A stretch of 19,311 bases of DNA from contig CALWEB010000103.1 in NCBI GenBank assembly GCA_944376955.1, positions 1 through 19,311 on the forward strand. The letters are read 5' to 3'. Position 1 is the first letter of the stretch, and every line of letters begins with the position of its first letter. The notes under the pieces are model-generated. The model did not search any database. It was given only the letters and a program-made list of their open reading frames with translations, and had not been told where the DNA came from. A program made the translations under genes and the position numbers. Origin of the DNA: an uncultured Agathobaculum sp. (GTDB taxonomy: Bacteria; Bacillota; Clostridia; Oscillospirales; Butyricicoccaceae). Below, piece after piece: positions 13,585-19,311 of the stretch.

Positions 13585-14209
13585 CGCTGCCGCCTCCAAT
13601 CTCGCTGCCGTCAAGGAAGCAGGACAGACGTTCGTTGGCAAAGACTGCGGTTCCGGCGGGAGCCGTCTGTCCAAATTCGTCCAGATACAAAGCGGGAAGG
13701 ATAGCCGTGCCGTCAGCGTGCAGCACTTCGGAGACACGGTACAGCGGCATATCGGGCAGTGTTCCCTCCTGTGCAGCGCGATCCAGCAGTTCGCTGAGTG
13801 CGTAAACTTCGTCATCGCTTTGCAGCAGGTCGGTTGCTGTGCCGTCGCGCACAACTGCGACCCGTAAGCTGAGCCGCACATCGTTTTCCGTACACAGATA
13901 ATCTGCCAGCGGCAGAATGCTTTCTTCCGCGACTGTTTCACTGATGAGCAGTACCTGTGCATGGCTCAGGTATAATTCGCCGGGCAGGATGTTGCTCAGA
14001 TTGGAAAGCAGTCCGGGCAGGTCGCGTCCTGTGGCGGAAAGATAAGCGGGTGAGGCCGCATCGTCTAGGCTGTCCTGCCGTACGACCTCGGCGGTCAGTC
14101 GATAGCCGTCATCCGTGCGGTCGAGCGCAAGCGCGGAAACCGGTGAGACCTCGCGTGCGCAGCCGCAGAGCAGTAGGGTCAGCAGCAACAAAATTCCGGG
14201 CAGTTTCAA
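13577..14209 (-). CDS. GerAC-family germinant receptor lipoprotein, lacking the usual C-terminal domain
   Basis: An outer-leaflet lipoprotein subunit of the germinant receptor. It starts at TTG 14209, behind AAAGGGGG, in a 4-base TTGA overlap with the gerA stop, and has 210 residues. A lipoprotein signal is clear: MKLPGILLLLTLLLCGC with lipobox L-C-G-C and the lipidated Cys at about 17. The rest matches the GerAC N-terminal domain (ALDRTDDGYRLTAEVV, LYLSHAQVLLISETVAEESILPLADYL, VRLSLRVAVVRDGTATDLL, TAVFANERLSCFLDGSE). Family members usually have 350-400 residues. The C-terminal domain is absent, and the next gene starts within its last codons, so this looks like a settled short form rather than a recent break. 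Confidence 0.85.
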   Translation of the reverse strand: MKLPGILLLLTLLLCGCAREVSPVSALALDRTDDGYRLTAEVVRQDSLDDAASPAYLSATGRDLPGLLSNLSNILPGELYLSHAQVLLISETVAEESILPLADYLCTENDVRLSLRVAVVRDGTATDLLQSDDEVYALSELLDRAAQEGTLPDMPLYRVSEVLHADGTAILPALYLDEFGQTAPAGTAVFANERLSCFLDGSEIGGGSDA

Positions 14210-15657
14210 GGTTTGTCCCCCTTTGATGGATTCCGTTTGACCGCAAAACGGTCATGCCGCATGAAAAACCACGGTGCGCGAAGCCAGGCGTCCTCCTGCT
14301 CGGCCTGCACGCGTGGGATCAGGTTGAGCAGATACGGCACCGAACACGAGTGCATTCGGCAAAGCCACGTCATCGTGAGCGCCAACGCAAAGCCAACACC
14401 GTATAGCCCATAGGCTGCGGCGGCAGCCAGTAATGCAAAGCGCAGCCATAATGCAGCGGTTTGCAGCTTGGGCACCATCAGGCCGGTGACACCCGCGATG
14501 GCAACCACAATGACAGTAGGCGCGGCAGCAAAGCGTGCGGATACTGCAGCCTGCCCCAGTACCAAACCGCCGACGATGCTCATTGTTTGCCCCATTGCGC
14601 CCGGGGTGCGCGCACCGGCTTCCTTGAGCGCTTCGAGCACGAGCAACATTAAAAAAGTTTCCCAGCCAATGGGCAGCGGTACGCCGCGCTGCGCGGCTGA
14701 AACGGCAAACAGCAGACGGGCGGGCACCAGCTCGCGGTGGTACAGCATCAGCGCCACATAGACCGCGGGAAAGGTGATGGTGAAGAGAAAACCCGCCACG
14801 CGCAACAGGCGGGATAAATTGGCCTGCAAAAAGCTGATATAGTAATCATCGTTGGACTGAAAACATTCTTGAAACAGAAAAGGTGCGGTCAGCACGACCG
14901 GACTGCCATCTACGACAACTGCGCAGCGGCCTTCCACTAACCGCGCTGCGACGACGTCCGGCCGTTCTGTTGTGCCGAAGGTGGGGAAGGGCGCCCAGCG
15001 GTGGTCACGGATGCGCTCGGCCAGATAATTGGCGTCCAGTACGCTATCTATGTCAAGCCCCTCCAGCTTGCGCCGCAGGTGGGTGATCAGTTTTTGCTCG
15101 CACACGCCTGCCAGATAGCACAGGCAGACTATGGTGTTGGTGCGGCTGCCGATGCGCAGAAATGTGAATTTCAGCCGTCTATCATTAAGCCGGCGGCGAA
15201 TAAGGGCGAGGTTGGGCATGAAGCATTCGGTGAAGCCCTCCCGCGGGCCGGAGAGCACGCGTTCGTTTTCCGGTTCGGATGCACTGCGCACAGAAAACCC
15301 CTTGGTGTTGACCACGACCGGCCGTGCGTCCCCTTCGGTGAACACAACGGTGTCACCATAGAGAAAGGAGGCAAATAGCTTGCTGGAATCGGTTTCCACG
15401 CGGCTGTCGTTGATTTGCAGCACGGTTTGGCAGATCGTTTCGGCTGAGGCGCAGGACAGATCGGAACAGACAATCGGCCGGATGACGCTCTGGTTGATGG
15501 CAATATTATTCACCATGCCGTCAAAGAAGAATACCGCACAGGAAAGGCCGGCTCGGCTGACGGCGCGTCGGGTGACGAAGGTATTATCGCCTCGGAAAAT
15601 CGACTGCATCAAGCGGATATTGCTTTCCAGATCGGTAGAAAATGTGATCGTATCCAT
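14206..15657 (-). CDS. GerAA-family spore germination receptor subunit
   Basis: The large membrane subunit of a germinant receptor in the spore inner membrane, needed for sensing nutrients and triggering ion release. At 483 residues it has the normal length. The N-terminal soluble domain contains the motif SVRSASEPENERVLSGPREGFTE (about 120-142). The membrane domain contains LPIGWETFLMLLVLEALKEAGARTPGAMGQTMSIVGGLVLGQAAV, the best-conserved GerA region. A hydrophobic run of several helices follows, with a basic C-terminal tail. The start ATG 15657 is preceded by AGGGGTG, part of a 6-bp hairpin. It is the first gene of a tightly overlapping A-C-B operon, 45 bases after spoIIP. Confidence 0.93.
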   Translation of the reverse strand: MDTITFSTDLESNIRLMQSIFRGDNTFVTRRAVSRAGLSCAVFFFDGMVNNIAINQSVIRPIVCSDLSCASAETICQTVLQINDSRVETDSSKLFASFLYGDTVVFTEGDARPVVVNTKGFSVRSASEPENERVLSGPREGFTECFMPNLALIRRRLNDRRLKFTFLRIGSRTNTIVCLCYLAGVCEQKLITHLRRKLEGLDIDSVLDANYLAERIRDHRWAPFPTFGTTERPDVVAARLVEGRCAVVVDGSPVVLTAPFLFQECFQSNDDYYISFLQANLSRLLRVAGFLFTITFPAVYVALMLYHRELVPARLLFAVSAAQRGVPLPIGWETFLMLLVLEALKEAGARTPGAMGQTMSIVGGLVLGQAAVSARFAAAPTVIVVAIAGVTGLMVPKLQTAALWLRFALLAAAAAYGLYGVGFALALTMTWLCRMHSCSVPYLLNLIPRVQAEQEDAWLRAPWFFMRHDRFAVKRNPSKGDKP

Positions 15658-15663
15658 GGTTTC

Positions 15664-15679
15664 ACCCCTTATCAGGGGT
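15664..15679 (-). promoter_or_regulatory. Hairpin over the gerA ribosome binding site
   Basis: On the minus strand, ACCCCT pairs with AGGGGT around a GATA loop, and AGGGGTG is the likely Shine-Dalgarno, six to seven bases before the gerA ATG. Pairing would hide the site. Confidence 0.5.
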
Positions 15680-15702
15680 ATTTTGTGCCAAAAGAAGCAG
15701 GG

Positions 15703-16764
15703 TTATACGTCGTTCAGGTCGTCGGCCAGTGTTTGCCCGAACAGACGGATTGCGGCGAGCGCTTCCGGCATGGTGTTGCCGGAGGAACCAACCTCGATCA
15801 GCATCGACCCAGTGCGGACATGCTGGTTAAAACGCTGTGTACGGAGGTTGACCGGACGCATCAAGCCGGGATAAGCGCGATTCAGTTGATATTGCAGGCC
15901 GGTGACATAGTTCAGGTTTTCCCGCCAGTTTGGATGGGTCAGCCCGCCGTCGTCGGTGCCGACTACGAACATCAGCTGCGCCATTTCTTCGCCGTCAATC
16001 GTACAGGAAGTTTTGTAGGCCTGCCCGTCGTCGGTGAGGATGGAATCACGGTGCAGGTCGATGACAATCTGAATCGAAGGGTACTGCTCGATTGCCTGTT
16101 CGATGTCCGCCAGTGAACGGTCGTACGAGCCGGAATAGGCAGGGGAATCGAAAATATCCCGGATGTGTATGGTTTCAATTCCATTTTCCTGCAAAATGCT
16201 TTGCAGTTCGTCACCCACACGCACCACGTTATAGCGTGTATCCGTCGTTCGTTCGTTTTCGGTCGGCGTATAGGGGAATGCGGCGTCCGGCGTATAGCTT
16301 TCGCTGCCGTGCGTATGTACGATCAGTACCTGCGGATCGTCGCCAGTGGTGTGGATGGCGGTATCCGATGCCAGACAGGAAGCGACATCAACCTGATACG
16401 AGGTTTCGTTGTTGATGGTGATGGTGGCTGCCTGATCGGCAGCATTCAGCACAGGCGCGTCGTTTTCTTCGGTCTGCGGGATATAGGTGCTTTCTGCAAG
16501 CGGGCTTTCGGCATCCTCACTGAGGGCGGATGACGCCGTGCGGGGCACAAAAACCGCCGCGTGGTCTGCGGACAGGCCGAGTTCCAGTGATACGGTGCGC
16601 AAAATAAAATCGCTGTTCCCGGCAAGCCGGGTCAGCGCCTGCTGCGCGGCGGATTCACCGCCTGCACGCGCAAACAACAGCAGTGAGGCGGCAATGCAAA
16701 GCGTGACGGCGGCGGGCAGACCGATGCCGTGCCGCTGCCGGATGGTTTTTTTGTGTCTTCTCAT
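15703..16764 (-). CDS. spoIIP: SpoIIP, stage II sporulation engulfment amidase/endopeptidase
   Basis: A membrane-anchored peptidoglycan hydrolase of the engulfment complex (with SpoIID and SpoIIM) that removes stem peptides and cuts cross-links during sporulation. The start is ATG 16764 (MRRHKKTIRQRHG) behind GGAGG, giving 353 residues. It has a basic N-terminus with one membrane anchor at about 15-33, a variable linker to about 140, then the amidase-like catalytic domain. Key residues: His150 and His152 in VLIVHTHGSESY, DSPAYSGSYDRSL (207-217), His238 in IVIDLHRDS, and Glu324 in NQHVRTGSMLIEVGSSGNT. It follows gpr by 76 bases, the usual gpr-spoIIP pairing in spore formers. Confidence 0.95.
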   Translation of the reverse strand: MRRHKKTIRQRHGIGLPAAVTLCIAASLLLFARAGGESAAQQALTRLAGNSDFILRTVSLELGLSADHAAVFVPRTASSALSEDAESPLAESTYIPQTEENDAPVLNAADQAATITINNETSYQVDVASCLASDTAIHTTGDDPQVLIVHTHGSESYTPDAAFPYTPTENERTTDTRYNVVRVGDELQSILQENGIETIHIRDIFDSPAYSGSYDRSLADIEQAIEQYPSIQIVIDLHRDSILTDDGQAYKTSCTIDGEEMAQLMFVVGTDDGGLTHPNWRENLNYVTGLQYQLNRAYPGLMRPVNLRTQRFNQHVRTGSMLIEVGSSGNTMPEALAAIRLFGQTLADDLNDV

Positions 16765-16840
16765 CGTTGCCACCTCCCCTGTGTTTGGTTCTATCATACG
16801 CCCGTCCCGGCGCGAGTATGACCGAAAGATGACAGGCGGT

Positions 16841-17728
16841 TTAAGACAAATACAGGTCAATGTCGCTGACGGTCAGATGTGGGTGCAGTGCCATATTGAC
16901 GGCATAGCCAATGACACGGGCAATGTCTGCCACCTCCCGGTCGATATCGCGCGTTGTGACCATGACCGGCAGGGAAAGGTCATCAAGGGCTTCGCAGGAT
17001 GGGCTGCCAAGCTGTGCGGCAATTTCGTGGGCGAGTGTAGCGCCGTCTACAACCGTGGGAACGCCGATGGCGATGACTGGCACACCCAGCGTTTGGCTGT
17101 TGAGCGCGGCGCGTGCGTTTCCTACACCTGCACCGGGGGTGATACCGGTATCGGCCAGCTGGATGGTGCGCAGCAGGCGGGAGAGCCGGCCGGCTGCCAG
17201 TGCATCTACTGCCAGCACAGCGGCGGGTTTGACACGGTCCAATACGCCGCAAATGACCTCGCCGGTTTCTACGCCGGTTTGCCCCAGTACGCCGGGTGCA
17301 AGTGCGGATACGGGCCGCCAAGAGGCGAACACATCCGGCACCTGCTCAACCAGATGCCGTGTGGCAATCACATGGTCCACTGCCTGCGGGCCGACCGCGT
17401 CCGGGGTGATCATGCGGTTACCCAATCCTGCGACCAGCACCGGCCCGGATGCTGCGCTGTCCGGTAGCAGTTCGCGCAGCAGCGTGCCCAGCGCTCGGCA
17501 GGCGCGCGGAAAGGCATCCTCCTCACGCCGTACAAGTGCATCCAATTCGAGCGTCAGATACCGTCCACACGGTTTGCCAATTTCCCGTGCGGCATCCTCC
17601 CCCAGAATTTCCACTTCGTTGACGGAAAAACCTTCAATGGTGCGGCTGGTCTGCTGGACTTGCTGCAGATTGGCTGCATGTGCCACATTTTGTACTGCTT
17701 CGACCGCCAGATCGGTGCGAAATGCCAT
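16841..17728 (-). CDS. gpr: Germination protease GPR
   Basis: A protease made in the forespore that degrades small acid-soluble spore proteins during germination. The start is ATG 17728 (MAFRTDLAVEA), eight bases after AGGAG; GTG 17737 is in frame but less well placed. This gives 295 residues; Bacillus GPR has about 370, and short clostridial forms are known to me. The catalytic-region aspartates are visible: Asp110 in GLGNRMITPDAVGP and Asp175 in VDALAAG, with SALAPGVLGQTGVETGE between. RTDLAVE, where the zymogen is self-cleaved in Bacillus, begins at residue 4, so the propeptide is only about six residues long. I found no convincing sigma-G promoter. Confidence 0.94.
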   Translation of the reverse strand: MAFRTDLAVEAVQNVAHAANLQQVQQTSRTIEGFSVNEVEILGEDAAREIGKPCGRYLTLELDALVRREEDAFPRACRALGTLLRELLPDSAASGPVLVAGLGNRMITPDAVGPQAVDHVIATRHLVEQVPDVFASWRPVSALAPGVLGQTGVETGEVICGVLDRVKPAAVLAVDALAAGRLSRLLRTIQLADTGITPGAGVGNARAALNSQTLGVPVIAIGVPTVVDGATLAHEIAAQLGSPSCEALDDLSLPVMVTTRDIDREVADIARVIGYAVNMALHPHLTVSDIDLYLS

Positions 17729-17826
17729 GTATATCACTCCTTGCTGCTATTTTGCGACAGAATGATGGTTTTATACCATTTTCCGTTCGTTGCTGTGTGT
17801 GCAGGGCAGAAAGCGATAGATTGTCC

Positions 17827-17905
17827 AAAAAAGAAGCGCCCAGCTTGGCTGGACGCTTAAATTATGTCAAAAAAGGGCGGCTTCGGATGGGTTCCAAAGT
17901 CGCCC
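17827..17905 (-). terminator. Tandem intrinsic terminators after the DeoR-family gene
   Basis: In minus orientation, a first stem (17905-17897 with 17883-17875, one mismatch) is followed by a six-T run (17874-17869). A second stem (17858-17848 with 17844-17834, loop CAA, one G-U pair) is followed by a six-T run (17832-17827). Together they insulate gpr from the upstream regulator gene. Confidence 0.75.
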
Positions 17906-17935
17906 ACTGGTGGTAGATGGAAAGATGGATGGGGA

Positions 17936-18691
17936 TTATTCGTACCGCAGCTTGACGTCTTCCTGATGACATAGGTCAACATATTCCTTCGGTGGTTCAC
18001 GGTCGGTGATAAAGGCAGTCAGGTCCTTCAGATGACAGAAAGTGACGATGGCTTCCTTGCCGATCTTGGAGGAGTCCACCATGCCGTAAATCATATCTGC
18101 GCGATGGACGACCGCGCGCTTGATCTCTGCTTCGAGGAAAGTGGTGTTGGTCATGCCGGCGGTCAGGGAGACACCGGTCGCGCCCATGAATGCTTTGTTG
18201 ATGCGCATGGCGCTGAGCGCTTCGATGGTGGATAGGCCGACAAAAGAATCTGTCGTCGGGCTGTAAATCCCGCCAAGCGAAATGATGTTTAGATTGTCGT
18301 ATTTGGATGCCTCGCTGAGCGCGCCCAGCGAATGGGTGATGATGGTGATGCGTTTTTTTGCCACCAAAAACCGCAGCAGACACAGCGTAGTTGTGCCTGA
18401 ATCAATAAAAATGGTGTCGCCGTCTGCAACCTCCTCAGCGGCCAGCCGGCCGATCAGGGACTTGTCGATGGGATTGAGCCCGGAACGGATCGGCGTTGGA
18501 ACCGCGCCGGAAGGCACTGTGGCGGTGACGCCGCCGTAGACCTTGGTGATGTGTCCGCGCATTTCCAGTTCGTTCAAGTCGCGGCGAATCGTGTTCTTGG
18601 AAACACCGAAAACTTCGCATAATTCATCAATGCTGACGGTTTCGCGTGAAATAACATATTGTTCAATTGAATTGAGACGGCTGACCTTCAT
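17936..18691 (-). CDS. DeoR/GlpR-family transcriptional regulator
   Basis: A sugar-phosphate-responsive repressor. At 251 residues it is the normal length. The N-terminal winged helix-turn-helix carries the family signature VSIDELCEVFGVSKNTIRRDLNELEMRG (about 19-46) and GHITKVYGGV. The C-terminal DeoR sensor domain shows DGDTIFIDSGTTTLCLLRFL (about 90-109), ITIITHSLGALSEAS, LGGIYSPTTDSFVG and DSSKIGKEA. It has its own promoter and a possible operator over the start site, and is terminated before gpr. Targets are not known: either the divergent transketolase side or the aga genes (AgaR is also DeoR-family) would be reasonable. The ligand cannot be read from the sequence. Confidence 0.93.
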   Translation of the reverse strand: MKVSRLNSIEQYVISRETVSIDELCEVFGVSKNTIRRDLNELEMRGHITKVYGGVTATVPSGAVPTPIRSGLNPIDKSLIGRLAAEEVADGDTIFIDSGTTTLCLLRFLVAKKRITIITHSLGALSEASKYDNLNIISLGGIYSPTTDSFVGLSTIEALSAMRINKAFMGATGVSLTAGMTNTTFLEAEIKRAVVHRADMIYGMVDSSKIGKEAIVTFCHLKDLTAFITDREPPKEYVDLCHQEDVKLRYE

Positions 18692-18715
18692 CTTCCCTGT
18701 TCCCCAATCTTACCC

Positions 18716-18738
18716 GAAAATTAACCAGAATAATTTTC
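18716..18738 (-). promoter_or_regulatory. Inverted repeat at the DeoR gene start site (possible autoregulatory operator)
   Basis: GAAAATTA (18716-18723) and TAATTTTC (18731-18738) are perfect inverted copies around 7 bases, immediately downstream of the -10 of the deoR-type promoter and covering the likely transcription start. Confidence 0.5.
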
Positions 18739-18741
18739 TTT

Positions 18742-18770
18742 AGTTTATCAAAAAATGCCTAAATTGTCTA
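18742..18770 (-). promoter_or_regulatory. Candidate promoter of the DeoR-family gene
   Basis: On the minus strand, TAGACA (18770-18765) and TAAACT (18747-18742) are 17 bp apart, about 50 bases before the ATG. Confidence 0.6.
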
Positions 18771-18970
18771 CTGGTATTCCGGCTGGCAGAATCAAGCAAA
18801 AACTGCTGATAAGGTTTGGCAATGCGGTGCGGGGGCGTGAACGCATGGAGTTTTGTTTGCGGTAATGGTCAAATAAAAAAATAAAATATTTCTTGATGAA
18901 GATAATTTGGTTGTTTTTTGGCGTTCTGCATCGGATAGCCCAGAACCATGCAGAAAAGCGTTATCAGCAG
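18764..18970 (+). other. AT-rich intergenic stretch with possible structured RNA
   Basis: A plus-strand promoter-like pair, TTGTCT (18764-18769) and TGG-CAGAAT (-10 at 18787-18792), has a 17-bp spacer and would start transcription near 18799. Directly there, CTGCTGATAA (18803-18812) is the exact complement of TTATCAGCAG (18961-18970). Between them, TTCTGCAT (18924-18931) can pair with ATGCAGAA (18948-18955), or GTTCTG (18923-18928) with CAGAAC (18941-18946). No ORF here has a ribosome site. I see no terminator after 18970. Confidence 0.35.
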
Positions 18971-19122
18971 GGGGAGTTGAGACGAGTTCACCAAAAAAGA
19001 ACAAAAATACAACCAAGACATAGCAAACAAATTTATGAAAAATACCAGCACTTTTTTATCCATAATTCCGAAGGGCACAAAAAGAGCAAAGGAATTTTTG
19101 TCAACAAATGTGTGAATTTTGG

Positions 19123-19151
19123 TTGAAATCTGGGTAGCTTGGTGATACACT
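19123..19151 (+). promoter_or_regulatory. Candidate promoter of the transketolase gene
   Basis: TTGAAA (19123-19128) and TGA-TACACT (-10 at 19146-19151) are 17 bp apart, leaving a leader of about 80 bases. The leader includes a short CGGAAC/GTTCCG inverted repeat near 19189-19202. Confidence 0.55.
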
Positions 19152-19237
19152 GTAATCGAGATACAGCGGCAGTTGGCTGCTGTGGCCGGAACCTGTTCCG
19201 TGGAGAGAAAATATTTTGAATTAGGCAGGTGTATGCA

Positions 19238-19311
19238 ATGCAGAAAGCAGAAAAGATGCAGGAGCTTCGCGTATTTGCGCAGGAAATCCGTTTGGAAACC
19301 CTGAAAACCAT
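19238..19311 (+). CDS. Probable transketolase N-terminal subunit (partial, 5' end only)
   Basis: The frame opens at ATG 19238 with AGGTG about eight bases upstream and runs off the right edge after 24 full codons. The visible residues MQKAEKMQELRVFAQEIRLE, followed by TLKT, match the start of split-type transketolase N-terminal halves, where an L-x-x-x-A-x-x-I-R-x-x-x-L-x-x-I pattern precedes the thiamine-pyrophosphate-binding domain. With so few residues the call is tentative. The enzyme would link triose and hexose phosphates to the pentose phosphate pathway. It is transcribed away from the DeoR-family regulator. Confidence 0.6.
   Translation, partial: MQKAEKMQELRVFAQEIRLETLKT

Noticed and set aside
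18869..19150. Hydrophobic minus-strand ORF of 93 residues in the AT-rich intergenic region
   Set aside because: There is no Shine-Dalgarno before any ATG, and hydrophobic residues are expected from T-rich codons. It could be revisited if conserved.

Overview
The window looks like chromosomal DNA of an endospore-forming Clostridia-type Firmicute. Reasons: strong AGGAGG-type ribosome binding sites, AT-rich intergenic DNA around coding DNA of about 55% GC, sporulation and germination genes (gpr, spoIIP, a ger receptor operon), and a split-type transketolase start. A gut Oscillospirales/Butyricicoccaceae-like organism is my guess only. I see no mobile element, CRISPR array or phage gene.

Layout. 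1-86: tail of an unidentified gene, then purine nucleoside phosphorylase (102-920). 939-1127: a complete unit for tRNA-Pro(CGG), with promoter, tRNA with encoded CCA, and terminator. 1128-1463: a leader rich in inverted repeats, with one 27-codon small ORF behind a perfect Shine-Dalgarno. 1464-6490: an amino-sugar PTS operon of the mannose/N-acetylgalactosamine type: IIB, IIC, IID, an unknown membrane-anchored protein, IIA, then the SIS-domain isomerase/deaminase AgaS and a terminator. 6543-6818: yajC. 6840-8015 (-): an AraC-family regulator divergent from 8200-9868 (+), which carries an amino-sugar-6-phosphate deacetylase and an unknown four-helix membrane protein. 9920-10771 (-) and 10976-12295 (+): divergent catalytic (GatY/KbaY) and accessory (GatZ/KbaZ) subunits of tagatose-1,6-bisphosphate aldolase. 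12354-12689 (-): an ArsC-like thioredoxin-fold protein. 12751-17728 (-): gpr, spoIIP and a compact germinant receptor operon in the order A-C-B. 17936-18691 (-): a DeoR-family regulator followed by tandem terminators. 18692-19237: an AT-rich intergenic region with unexplained inverted repeats. 19238 to the end: the start of a transketolase N-terminal subunit.

How it works together. The PTS would import and phosphorylate N-acetylgalactosamine and/or galactosamine. The deacetylase would give galactosamine-6-phosphate, AgaS would deaminate and isomerise it to tagatose-6-phosphate, and, after a second phosphorylation, the KbaY/KbaZ-type aldolase would split tagatose-1,6-bisphosphate into two triose phosphates. 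No tagatose-6-phosphate kinase lies in the window. The genes occupy four transcription units with three divergent or convergent junctions, and include two conserved-looking membrane proteins of unknown function. The sporulation block is independent of this.

Most worth a second look: the two unknown membrane proteins tied to the amino-sugar genes, the palindrome-dense PTS leader with its small ORF, the reduced GerC/GerB proteins, and a candidate structured RNA at about 18800-18970.
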